A DNA stretch of 64,000 nt from Symsagittifera roscoffensis (taxonomy: Eukaryota > Xenacoelomorpha > Acoela > Convolutidae). Position 1 is the stretch's first letter. The number at the start of each line of letters is the position of its first letter. The notes below the pieces were generated by a model. That model worked only from the letters and a program-made list of their open reading frames with translations. It did not search any database and had not been told where the DNA came from. The stretch covers positions 45,063,624-45,127,623 of the forward strand of contig NC_087066.1 of assembly GCF_963678635.1 (NCBI RefSeq). Reading direction: 5' to 3'. The position numbers and the translations under genes are program-made. Positions 1-10,424 of this stretch are shown here, in pieces.

Positions 1-2
1 CA

Positions 3-1763
3 ACAGAAACAATTACAATTTCAACACTGAAACAATATCAAAACCTTGACCCAGTAATTCGACAACTGAAATCATGGCACAAATATAAAACTAAACCTAT
101 CAAAGCAGATTCAACTATTCTAGGAAACAAAACACTCCTCCGATATTTTCGAAAATTCAATAATACAACAATTAACGAAAACACAGACCTTCTAGAAAAC
201 AAACTAAATGAATCTACAGTTCCCTGTCTCCCTTTAAGTATGATTCTCATAGCTTTTAATATTTCACATACACAAAATATTAAAGGACACTCTGGATCAG
301 AAAAAACATATTCAAATTTTATACAAAACTTTTATTTCCCAAATGCACCAATTTGGATAAAAGTACTATGCAATGACTGTATAGTATGTCAACTAAATAA
401 ACCTTACCCAAATCAAAAACAAATAGCACAAAAACAAGATTTTAAAGGACAAAGTTTGTACTTTAACCATCGTATCTCATTTGATACTAAAGGACCAATT
501 TCACCCTCATCCGAAGGAAACTCCTACATTATGGTAATCGTTGACGCATTTACACATTATGTAGCACTTAACCCAGTACCACATTGTAACGCTTATTACG
601 CTTACACAACACTCTATGAACACTGGATAGCAAAATTCGGACTACCAGAAATTTTAGTTACAGACAACGGTACAGAATTCATAAATAATGAAATCATCAC
701 ACTATGTCATCTATATAACATAAAACACAAACCACGTACATCTCACGCACCTTGGACAAACGGCTTAGTCGAAGGTATGAACCGTTCATTACAAGAATAT
801 CTCAGATGTATCATCAATGGAAATGATACAAGATACACCGAATGGTCAGCAGATGTAAAATTATTTCCCTTAGCATATAATTCACAAATTACGACAACTC
901 TAGGAATGTCACCACATGAAATAGTTTTTAACCAAAAGCCACGCAAACCAATAATGTTTACAGCAAACTCTCATAAAAACGCACAAAGTTATTGTCAACC
1001 AAATAAAGACTCAATTTGTTATAACCTACCATTACATACACACGATGAAGATCATTTTCATCACCCACAAATTCTTAAATTAGCCTCCGGTACACACACC
1101 GAATGGATTTTAAACAGAGATAAAAAACACAATGAAATTTACCAAAAGGTAACAAAAAAGTTGTTACAAAGGCAAAATATTAATGAACAAATAAATTCAC
1201 GCTTTACACCAGCCTCCGATTTAAAAATTGGAACATTTGTTTTAATACCCAATTTTAATACTCAAAAAGGAATTTCAAAAAATTTACAACCCCTTCGTAA
1301 AGGACCATACCAAATAATTGCAAAACCCACTGATGTCACATATAAAATCACCGACTCAGACAAAAAAGAAATCGTTCAACACCGAAATAACCTATTACCT
1401 TATTATCCAAAAGAATACGCACTTCGCGAACTAACTCAATTATATTCTTTTACAGGTTTAAAAGTTATTCAAAATGACCCACATACGGAAAACATAACAA
1501 AGGAACAAAATGATATTCACCTCGGAAATCAAAATACAAAATCAAACACCACAAAAAACAATACAAAAAATCTAGATCAAAATACATCTCAAAAAGAAAG
1601 AAAAAATAGAAAAATGACAGAACAAATAATACCCCAAGAACAAATCGACAAATCTGAACATAGAGAGTCTTCACGACTTAGAAATCAACCACGTAAAAAT
1701 TATAAATTATTCATCCCACAATCTAAAATATTAAAGAAAGTTGAATTTCAAAAACAACTTTAA
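3..1763 (+). CDS. pol: Integrase end of pol polyprotein (partial at left)
   Basis: Inserts the DNA copy of the element into chromosomes. The frame is open from base 3, so the ATG at 240 is internal and the true start lies upstream. The zinc-binding HHCC region is at about 255-410 (ISH, then GH, then CNDCIVC). The DDE catalytic core has D in MVIVDAF, D in LVTDNGTEF and E in the GLVEGMNRS region. A GPY/F-type module (RKGPYQII) follows at about 1290-1330, as in many Ty3/gypsy integrases. The final 100 or so residues are rich in Asn, Lys and Gln. No stop or frameshift is visible, unlike the Element B copy, so this integrase may have been active recently. Confidence 0.9.
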   Translation, partial: TETITISTLKQYQNLDPVIRQLKSWHKYKTKPIKADSTILGNKTLLRYFRKFNNTTINENTDLLENKLNESTVPCLPLSMILIAFNISHTQNIKGHSGSEKTYSNFIQNFYFPNAPIWIKVLCNDCIVCQLNKPYPNQKQIAQKQDFKGQSLYFNHRISFDTKGPISPSSEGNSYIMVIVDAFTHYVALNPVPHCNAYYAYTTLYEHWIAKFGLPEILVTDNGTEFINNEIITLCHLYNIKHKPRTSHAPWTNGLVEGMNRSLQEYLRCIINGNDTRYTEWSADVKLFPLAYNSQITTTLGMSPHEIVFNQKPRKPIMFTANSHKNAQSYCQPNKDSICYNLPLHTHDEDHFHHPQILKLASGTHTEWILNRDKKHNEIYQKVTKKLLQRQNINEQINSRFTPASDLKIGTFVLIPNFNTQKGISKNLQPLRKGPYQIIAKPTDVTYKITDSDKKEIVQHRNNLLPYYPKEYALRELTQLYSFTGLKVIQNDPHTENITKEQNDIHLGNQNTKSNTTKNNTKNLDQNTSQKERKNRKMTEQIIPQEQIDKSEHRESSRLRNQPRKNYKLFIPQSKILKKVEFQKQL

Positions 1764-2356
1764 TTCTACATTTAATAATCTTTGCACCTCTGAAACATTT
1801 TACACTTTCATTTTTCAAAATAACATGCTGACAAACACGCAGCGATTCTAGTTCATAATTAGCCAATAGGATTCATCCAATCCGTCACCTTCTCTAACTC
1901 TAACACAAACCAACTAGACGAACGATATTAAACTCCAGGCATATCTATAACTATAACTTTACGACCTCCAGGTAAAAAATAAGCAAACCACTCCAACTTG
2001 ACAACTAAAATAAATATCACCATAATATCATAACCCTCCCTTATCTAATAAACCAAAGATCAACAATATTTCCCCAACTCAGCCCTCAAATACCCCCCAA
2101 ACAAATATGTTAAATTAGCCTAAAGTAAAAGAACGACCATTTTATTTAGCCTAAAGTATAAAAATCTCAAAAATACCCCAGATCATTTGACAAATGAAAA
2201 TAAAGACAAAGAAGACCTCCCGATCACCATAAAAATTGCCCCCAACAATTTTTTACAAAACTCAACCCACTTGTCAAAAATCTAATAAATAATCCGACCA
2301 CACTTGAAAATTGCCCCAAACAACAAAAAATATTCGATCAAGAAGTCATTTCTTAA
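1764..2356 (+). other. Untranslated stretch between pol and the downstream ORF block
   Basis: About 590 bases without a supported reading frame. It is conserved in order with Element B (about 22775-23370). The phrase GCCTAAAGTA occurs twice, near 2118 and 2149, and also in the B copy. It may be the leader or intron part of a downstream subgenomic RNA; nothing else is seen. Confidence 0.5.
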
Positions 2357-2587
2357 ATGCTCTTCTATCAAACAGTCACAAAAATTATCACAAACCTCAA
2401 ACAATTTTTTACGATACTTGAAACTTTCATAATATTTCTTTTTGATATCCTTGAATCTTTTCTAATAATCTTTATCATTTTTTGTAATGTTTTTTTAATT
2501 TTCTACACTATATTCGAACTATTTCTCCAACTTTCAAAAACCCTTGATTATATCCACAGGTACGATTCATACAACTTGTCTAAATGA
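2357..2587 (+). CDS. Hydrophobic 76-aa ORF of doubtful coding status
   Basis: An ATG-started frame made almost wholly of Phe, Ile and Leu, with two or three possible membrane segments. Its stop overlaps the next ATG as ATGA at 2584-2587. The matching stretch of Element B starts with ATG near 23371 but is soon broken by stops, so the protein is not demonstrably conserved. A CACAG|GTACGA sequence inside it (2556-2565) is conserved in both copies and may instead be a splice acceptor for the frames that follow. It may therefore be leader sequence and not a gene. I do not recognise a family. Confidence 0.25.
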   Translation: MLFYQTVTKIITNLKQFFTILETFIIFLFDILESFLIIFIIFCNVFLIFYTIFELFLQLSKTLDYIHRYDSYNLSK

Positions 2588-2772
2588 TACGAACTATTTT
2601 CAGTAGAACTGATATTTTTCTACTATTTGTAATTTTCATAACATTTCTATCATCCCTCATTTTGACCATATGCAAATGTATAAAGAAAGCAATCATCACA
2701 TTCGCTCTAGCAACAATCCTCCTAATTCTTTTCTTAGAAGAATACTATAATAAACATAAACTTTTTCACTAA
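2584..2772 (+). CDS. Small two-helix membrane protein, 62 aa, unknown function
   Basis: Predicted membrane protein with two hydrophobic segments (about residues 11-28 and 36-51) separated by a short basic Cys-Lys loop (CKCIKKA). It ends in a charged tail with His and Lys. The same 62-residue frame is intact in Element B at 23610-23798, with only a handful of residue changes, which supports real coding. It lies 14 nt before the Pro-rich ORF and may be translated from the same RNA. The size and layout resemble small viral membrane accessory proteins in general, but no family is recognised and no function is claimed. Confidence 0.6.
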   Translation: MIRTIFSRTDIFLLFVIFITFLSSLILTICKCIKKAIITFALATILLILFLEEYYNKHKLFH

Positions 2773-2786
2773 AAGAATAGACCAAA

Positions 2787-3914
2787 ATGCTATCAAAAAT
2801 TGCTACCCAACAGTCACAAAGTCAGTGTTCACCGACATCATCCCAAGATAATCCAACAACACCTTCAACTACCCAAAATCCTCAAACATCTACACGAATT
2901 TCCTTTCAAGATAACCCATACACTTTTGAAGAACGACACGCTCGTTTATCAGAACCACTAGAACCAGTTCAACGACAAGCACCTCTAAGCGAACCAACAT
3001 ATAACTTATACCCAACACTACCACAAGAATTAAGTAGAATAAGAAATCCTAGTCAAAACCAAAATACAGTCGAAATAAATAGACAAATTATACACCCTCG
3101 ACGAAACATAAATTTTCAAACTCCCCGAGTTCATTTTGACATACCTCAATCCCCATCACAAAACACTCCAGAAAACCCCATTGGTATATTACCAGAAACC
3201 CCTACGCTTCTTTCACAACGTAGCACCTCAAGCCTACCATCAGATTACTTAGGTTCAACACCAACATCTGAACAAATACGTGAAAATCCCTTTAACCCCC
3301 CAAACCAGGCATCACGACTACCATATTGGACAACACATTCATTTACACAAGGTGAATTAAATTTAGTCAATGATCCAATAGATATTTCTACGGATACAAC
3401 AACATCCCCATCACTACCAGAAACATTATCACTACCATCAACACCATCAATAAGCCAGATTTCACCACCACCTTTTAACTTAAATTTTCCAAATAATCTC
3501 GACGCCAGATATCGAGAACAATCATCAACAAATATCCCTTTAAGACTAGATTGGAATACATTTACAGCCCCTCCACCATTATTTGGACAACAGCTAGAAA
3601 GTAATCGCCTTCACAACTAGGCACTTAATAGATTACAATACCGACAAGACATTCACGACGATATCCGTAATCACAATATCCAAATACTCCAACAAAACAG
3701 TTTACAATTAAAGTTTGAAATCACAGTTAAATTAAACAACATTACTCAACATCACTACCCATTAAACCCACCAAACATAACAGCTCAATCACTACCACCA
3801 CCATTTATAACCACTGAAGTAATATATAAATACGACAGATATACCAAAAAGACAATTGGTTACATCACATTTTATAACCCATACTCAGGATTATCATACA
3901 CATGTATATTCTAA
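2787..3914 (+). pseudogene. Pro/Ser/Thr-rich accessory ORF with one in-frame stop
   Basis: The frame starts at ATG 2787 and is open for 277 residues to a TAG at 3618-3620, then stays open in the same frame to TAA at 3912-3914. The first 270 residues are rich in Pro, Ser, Thr, Gln and Asn, with few Cys and no membrane segment, so they are probably disordered. The part after the TAG is less biased and closely matches Element B, where the TAG codon is a tryptophan codon. The last 13 nt overlap the start of the envelope-like frame. The TAG is most simply a recent nonsense mutation; programmed readthrough is a weaker alternative. Function and family are unknown. Confidence 0.6.
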
Positions 3915-6900
3915 AATTATTAATTTTTTTCCAACTCCTTTTTCTTGTAATCTCAAATCAAAACATAAACCCATCTCCCCGCACAGGACCCCAAGATTTA
4001 TTAGTAACACATTACGATTGTGAAGAAAACGAACAAAAAACACTACACAAGTATGCAATAAATCAAGTATCACAGTGCGAAACAGAACCCCAAGCCATAG
4101 AAACTACAAATGTAATAGCAACACTTTATTCAAAAGCCCGAGCAACTACAGTTATAGGATATAAATTCACAGCAACATTTTCTGAAAAGAAAGTACATTG
4201 TTCACAAGTCTCAAACGGAAATAAAAACCGACTTGACCATGAATCATTCTACCAGAGTAATATAGAACGACTTTTACATCTCAATCCCGAAGATTGTAAA
4301 AACGAGTTACTCCGACTAAATATCACAAAAAATAAAAACACAGATAGAAATTTAGTATAGTTCCAAGTTTTTTCAGATTCTGTACATCAAGCAGAACTTG
4401 AAAGATATCAAGGACATATAAAATTAAATGAAAAATACCCATACAACGGCGCACACGGACGATTAACCTATGACATGCACGATAAACACTGGATACCACA
4501 CATTGGTATAAATGACCCATCAAACTGCAAAGCAGACACAAAAAATAAAGGATACCAAGAAATAATGTTTCTCGATTGGAAAATACAACTCGAAAAAAAT
4601 ACAACTCACACGAGATTTATCAGACAACACAATGATTTATCAAGGAATTAGATTACCTTGTAAAAACGACCAAGGCTATTGTGACCCTACAACAAGAACA
4701 CAAGCAACAATTGTTTGGTTCCCAGAAGACACATGTACAACATTTCAAGTAGCAAAAATACACGCTCGTATGATAAAATTTCACGAAAAATATTTTATAC
4801 AATCAATACCATATGAACAAGTAAATCCATTACGAAAAATAAGTTCTAATTTTAGAAAAATTCATAATATAGAAAATAAATTAACACGTTTTCAAATATA
4901 TCAAGAAACAGAACTTGCATGTAAATGCAGAAACCCACTTCACAAAACACAATACTCTGAAATATTAGTTGAATACGAAAATGGATTCGACATGACCACT
5001 GGAAAAATAAAAGTCGACCCATACGCCACAAGTCATCCCCTAAATGAAGGAACATCATATATACCAGTTAATTTTCAAAAGAATACAGGTCATCCTGGTG
5101 GACATTTAAAGCCCCAAGACGATCAAAGCACACGTTTACAAGAACTATCACTAATGAATAGTACATATTTTGGTAATATCCACTATGATATTCACTTAGA
5201 TATGAAACAAGACTACACAATTAGCCGAATTTTTCAAGAAATGTCACTCTCCGAATTAGAAACACTACACCAACTATGCGAATTAGAAAGAACACAAATA
5301 TTACAATCACTTGCACTAGCAGTATTAAAAATACCCTACGCAGGATATTTACTATCAGGAAATAGATCAAATTTTTTAGACTACGAAGGAAATTTTTTAT
5401 GGTTTTATACTTGTACCAAAAAAGTATCACCACTATATGTTTTTGAAGATAAACGCTGCTATAAAAGAATCCCTATATTCTATAAAAATAAAGTACATTT
5501 TGTAGACACACTTTCAAGACGAACATATTTTTGGGATACCGCAGTCCCATGTGGATCAGAAAATAGCCACAATATAGTTTAATTGAACCATTATCTTCTT
5601 ACTCCATACCCTACGTTAATGCAATCACTCAAAAAATTTTCACCCGAAAGCATCAGAGCTATTGCTCGTAATCCAAACATTGATTTACAATCAATTGGAA
5701 TATATTCTAAATCAGATATCCAACACCACATTAGAACACAACAATTCCAAGAATTATTAACACAAATGGACACTATACAAAGACAGTCAATTGATCAAAA
5801 TTTACGAAATTTTGCCGAAACCACAGGATTTGCAGATATTTATAGACAAGATTATAGCGGATATTTTAAAGACATTAAAGACTATATATATATATCTAAA
5901 CGGTGAAAAATACAGACCACAAGACTATGAAGGAAACATCTTATGGTTTTATACTTGTACTAAAAAAGTATCACCACTATACGTTTTTGAAGATTAGCGA
6001 TGCTATAAAAGAATCCCTATCTTTTATAAGAATAAGGTACATTTCGTTGACACACTTTCACGAAGAACCTATTTCTGGGATACCGCAGTCCCATGTGGAT
6101 CAAAAAATAGCCACAACGTAGTACAACTAAACCCTGATGAAGATAAATATTACCTTCTCACCCCATATCCCACATTAATGCAATCACTCAAAAAATTTTC
6201 ACCAGAAAGCATTCGCGCTATCGCTCGAAACCCAAATATAGACTTACAATCAATAGGAATATACTCAAAATCAGATATTCAACATCACATTCGAACACAA
6301 CAATTCCAGGAATTATTAACACAAATGGACACAATACAAAGACAATCAATTGACCAAAACTTACGCAAACTTGCCGAAACCGCAGGATTTGCAGACATCT
6401 ATACGCAAGACTATAGCGGATATTTTAAAGACATTAAAGATTATATATATCTAAACGGTGAAAAATACCGTCCCCAAGATATATCACCTATCAATATTTT
6501 TAGCTTTTTTACACTCAAGAATGAAATTCTTGATTTTCTAGGATGGCCCTACTACATCTTAGAAAAATTGACTATTTTATACGCAATGTTTAACTTTATT
6601 GGATTTCTTTTTTCACTCTTAAAAGGAATCTATAACACATGTGCTATACACACACAAGTCAATAGACAAGCAAGTGTAGCACGCATACTATTTGCAGGAT
6701 TTTTTGGAATCTTTTCTACATCTATAAACAAAATTCTTTTAGACGCACAAATAAAAGAATATAACACAAAAATAGCAACAAGACAGAACACATACGACGA
6801 AGAACATAACAATGTAGACACAACACCAACAGCACCACAGTTACCACCCCTACCACATAACCATCCATTATCCCTAGTCCCACGTAATTTTCGAAATTTA

Positions 6901-7065
6901 GCCATAACACATAATCAAAATTTTAGACCAACCATATCACAAAGTCCCATCCAACATATAATGCCACACCACTCACAAGATGACAATACTTATGAACAAA
7001 TTATAGAACAACCCCATACCACCGCTTTTCAGTCTCAAAATAATAATTTTTTTAGCCCACGATGA
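3902..7065 (+). pseudogene. env: Envelope-like glycoprotein gene, broken
   Basis: The product would be a type I membrane glycoprotein for membrane fusion. The frame opens at ATG 3902 with a hydrophobic signal-like stretch. It continues through a Cys-bearing ectodomain with the ordered pattern CELER, FYTC, CYKRIPI, VPCG, and ends with a membrane anchor at about 6574-6633, a second hydrophobic stretch at about 6679-6740 and a Pro-rich tail. Breaks: TAG 4358-4360, a frameshift near 4600, TAA 5580-5582 with a small deletion just after it, a 540-bp internal duplication, and TAG 5996-5998. The spacing of the Cys motifs reminds me of chuvirus-type (Mononega-like) glycoproteins captured by other LTR elements; this is inference. 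It overlaps the next gene as ATGA. Confidence 0.7.
5384..6463 (+). repeat. Tandem 540-bp duplication inside the envelope gene
   Basis: Unit 1 starts near 5384 (GACTACGAAGG) and unit 2 near 5924 (GACTATGAAGG); both run to the CTAAACGGTGAAAAATAC stretch. They differ by many substitutions. Unit 1 is nearly identical to the Element B counterpart (26408 to about 27010), whereas unit 2 is more distinct. The duplication thus joins two diverged lineages and was not a simple recent copy. Confidence 0.85.
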
Positions 7066-8870
7066 GCCGACAACTTGGATCCCTACACCGATCAAATTCC
7101 CACCCAACCAACCTCACCACTCCAATCCCAATAATACCACTTTTTGCTTTTCCGCCACCCGATTTCCCATCCAGTAATGTAACATCCGGCATGAATTCCG
7201 ATACTAATTCACACATCTCAGTTTTATACTCCATCTCACAACTCAATAACCCGAATATTGAAACCCCCGATGAATTTGCCGACTCTGAACCATCTCCATC
7301 AAATAATTTTCACACCAATTCCTTAAATTTTTCCCAACCCCCTTTTCAACCCATACTAGCAAATAACCCTGACCCAACCAATTCTACACCCTCTTATGCT
7401 TCCCAATTCACTCCAACCTACTCCTCACTTCACTCAGACCAATCATCCCATTCTCCAGACACCCCCCGAATCTCCCCAGAACTAGATAATTTCATTACCC
7501 TACAACAACAACCCTATCACCTTGACACCCCAACCATAAACCAAATCTCATCCACAATAAATTCATTCAACCCTCCTACCCCTACACCCTCTTCAATTTA
7601 TACTGAATCATTAGCACCATCATCCACAACTACTGAATCATCACTCAGCACTAATAGAGCTTTCCGCACTTTTAAAAGAAAGTTCCCCAACCATCCTTTC
7701 CCAACGAAACCAGGAACAGCCCGTGAATATATCAACCATCCAAAACACACTAACACAAAAGAATTTTTAGCTATCACCTTACCCTCATTTCCACAATACA
7801 CCTTAAACACCCCTCATGACGCTAACGAGACACGTAACTTTGTAGACGAATACGTTTTAATGCCTACCCTTCCTTGGACCTCATATTATCATTTTACAAA
7901 TCCCCTTTGCTCACCTTTATCTAACACTCACATCGATATAGAACGAAATAAGGACATGCTATATCGACTCACTACACCACTAACATCTAGACAATTTACT
8001 TACATTGGATATAAAAAATCACTAAAAACACACACTGCACCCCGAGCTAATGAATATACACTAGAATATTACGATCATAACATCATCAGTACTAACCAAG
8101 ATCAATTCTTAGACGACGATCGCTTCGCTAACCCACAAATCACCGAGAAATTTTTCATTAAAACACCATATGTATTTACACTAAATATCTTCGATCGCAA
8201 GTTTGACCACATTATTTCAGAAGCACTAACAGACACACAAGCCTACGAAAGTTTTAAAGAACGCTTCCAAATATTTTCACTAACCTTTCATTTCCTTGCA
8301 CCACATGAAAGAGATTTGCACTGCTCACACGATATTATGTTGCGCACTAAACAAACACACACATATACTTATTATCGTTTCATCCAAAATCACTTTGACC
8401 TACACACTCCCTCCAGACAACCACACCATCGTTTTCAATTCATCAATTCCAAATACACCTCACCATTCTTTCTTAACTTCACATATTGCATTAAAGATAC
8501 TAACCTTCATGGTATTCTTCGAAATTATGATCCCCTAACCCAAATGTATATTTTTTGTCCAATCACCAAGACCTTCAACGCAGAAGAATCCCGACCCTTC
8601 CTTATCCCACACGAGTTTGTACAACCTATAGAAATCCCCATTTTAGAATTCATCCATAACACTAAATTCAATCACAAATTATATAATCTAATCCAAAACA
8701 CACCTTATGAATTTGCAGTTGGCACTGAAGAACTAACCACCATTAAGGCACTTCAATTGCTTTGGCCACTGCTTCAAACTAAAAATATCATCCGCATTTT
8801 AGCTAAATTACTAACAACTTCAGATCTCATCCACGACATCTTCCCCCACGGTTTCTTCCCCGACGACTAA
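7062..8870 (+). CDS. 602-aa post-envelope ORF of unknown family, conserved between copies
   Basis: An intact frame that starts inside the envelope stop (ATGA at 7062-7065). Residues 1 to about 200 are Pro/Ser/Thr-rich and probably disordered. A short basic patch follows (RTFKRKFPNH), then about 380 residues of ordinary globular composition with many His, Tyr and Phe. No signal peptide, membrane segment, zinc finger or catalytic motif is recognised. Element B keeps the same protein (27598-29409): its last 184 residues match with roughly 11 changes by eye, while the DNA differs far more, mostly at third codon positions. This is a sign of selection for the protein. It directly precedes a conserved splice donor. 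I cannot assign a function; matrix-like, regulatory or host-derived roles are all open. Confidence 0.75.
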   Translation: MSRQLGSLHRSNSHPTNLTTPIPIIPLFAFPPPDFPSSNVTSGMNSDTNSHISVLYSISQLNNPNIETPDEFADSEPSPSNNFHTNSLNFSQPPFQPILANNPDPTNSTPSYASQFTPTYSSLHSDQSSHSPDTPRISPELDNFITLQQQPYHLDTPTINQISSTINSFNPPTPTPSSIYTESLAPSSTTTESSLSTNRAFRTFKRKFPNHPFPTKPGTAREYINHPKHTNTKEFLAITLPSFPQYTLNTPHDANETRNFVDEYVLMPTLPWTSYYHFTNPLCSPLSNTHIDIERNKDMLYRLTTPLTSRQFTYIGYKKSLKTHTAPRANEYTLEYYDHNIISTNQDQFLDDDRFANPQITEKFFIKTPYVFTLNIFDRKFDHIISEALTDTQAYESFKERFQIFSLTFHFLAPHERDLHCSHDIMLRTKQTHTYTYYRFIQNHFDLHTPSRQPHHRFQFINSKYTSPFFLNFTYCIKDTNLHGILRNYDPLTQMYIFCPITKTFNAEESRPFLIPHEFVQPIEIPILEFIHNTKFNHKLYNLIQNTPYEFAVGTEELTTIKALQLLWPLLQTKNIIRILAKLLTTSDLIHDIFPHGFFPDD

Positions 8871-10424
8871 CAGGTAAGTATGAATTATACATATTACTAA
8901 CAAATTTAAATATTAGAAACTCACCATTCTTTATCCATGTTTTCTTTAGAATTTTAGCCTTCATCCAACGATCATCTGAAAAATTCACAAAAGAAAAATA
9001 AAAAATAGCAAACTTCTTCAAAACTGCTTAAAACCCTATTAAATTTTTGCACCAACAATTAAATAAATATAATACCAATGCAGTAATTTAATTTATAAAT
9101 TTTTCCCCCACAAGCAGTAAATCTAATAATGATGAAAATTTGTAACTTAATTTTCCCCAACAACTAGCAGTAAAATTGAAATTCTATGTAGTAAATTAAT
9201 AAGAAGCAAATGCAGTACTAACCTTTTGATATTCTCATTCACTCGCACAAGAATTCTATCCAAACTCGCACAGCTCGCCCACGAAGAATTGTTTAAATAA
9301 TGAATTTCAGTTTCAAGCTTTCACAACTCAACAACTCTAACACACGATAACAAGTTTCAAACTTTCCTTTAACCCGGTTGGAAAGGAATTATATACTAAA
9401 CAAAACTAACCAATGCAGCTTACTAAACACCACAACACATAGCATAACAGCATGACTAAGAAAAGGAAACCAACGGTACCCAAACCGGATTAACCAAGTT
9501 TAAAACTGGATAATTTATTCTTTTGAAGACTATTATAAAGTCTAAGAAAGAAATAATAAAACACAAAAAAGTCGAAAGACAAACCCATACCACAAACAAT
9601 TTGATTTTTGAAAAAAGGACACAACCAACAAAACATAAGAAAAACCACAACAAACCCAACATAAAACGTTGTCACATAACAGGACCTCTCACAAAAACCG
9701 CATGCAATCATACTCCCACTCCTGGCCTAACCCACCAGGAAGGACGTCCTGAGCATGCTCTATAGCCGGCCTAACCCACCGCGCTACATCCACGCTTTGT
9801 GACCACACTCCTATTTTTAATAAGAGCTACTCAAGGGTGAGTAACTCTTCAAAATAACTGAACTAAAACAAAAAGCTTTTGTGAAAACAACTAACTAAAA
9901 TCATAATTAAAAAATATTAAACTAATAAAAGTTTTATAAAATGTAAATTACATTATGCAATACATAGATCAGAATACAACACCAAGGACGAACATCGAAA
10001 GACAAAACGACCCTACTACACTCGAGAAAGAATGGCCAACTACAATCAATATGCCGCCCACAATCACAACTCAAAGGATTTAGAGTACGACTTGACTTCG
10101 CAGAAAAGGACTTCATTGAACTAGACCAATGACCACCTCGATGTTCAAGTATACGTACAGATCCGAGTAACCAGGCATCCCCTCCACGCACAATCTCCAC
10201 GCCATTCCCAGACAAGGTCAAACACAAAGAAGTTCTCATCAATGAAACAGAAAAACCTGACATAGCCAACCATTCTGAAATCAGATTTGAGTTTAATGCG
10301 AAAACCCAGTCGTTGTCTTGAGAAGACACAACGATTGAATCTGGAACTTCTCTAATAAGAAAACCCAGAAGAAATAAGATGTTCGCCAAATACCAACGTC
10401 CATCATCCATCCTTTGAATTGCAG
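8871..10424 (+). promoter_or_regulatory. Putative 3'UTR intron of Element A (donor 8874, acceptor 10424)
   Basis: A consensus donor CAG|GTAAGTATG starts right after the stop codon of the 602-aa ORF. A pyrimidine-rich acceptor, CATCCTTTGAATTGCAG|AAAG, ends at 10424. Element B has both sites, and the interval is 1551 bp in each copy. Equal length despite many differences, and conservation of both sites, suggest a real intron removed from the element RNA. Splicing itself is not shown. Confidence 0.5.

Noticed and set aside
9523-9765. 80-aa plus-strand frame also open in Element B (30051-30293)
   Set aside because: Most differences between the copies change residues, so conservation is at the DNA level; the overlapping minus-strand frames are equally open.
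9934-10410. 158-aa antisense frame in the 3' region of Element A
   Set aside because: The matching region of Element B stops this frame after about 19 residues, and the frame lies within the proposed intron. No domain is visible.
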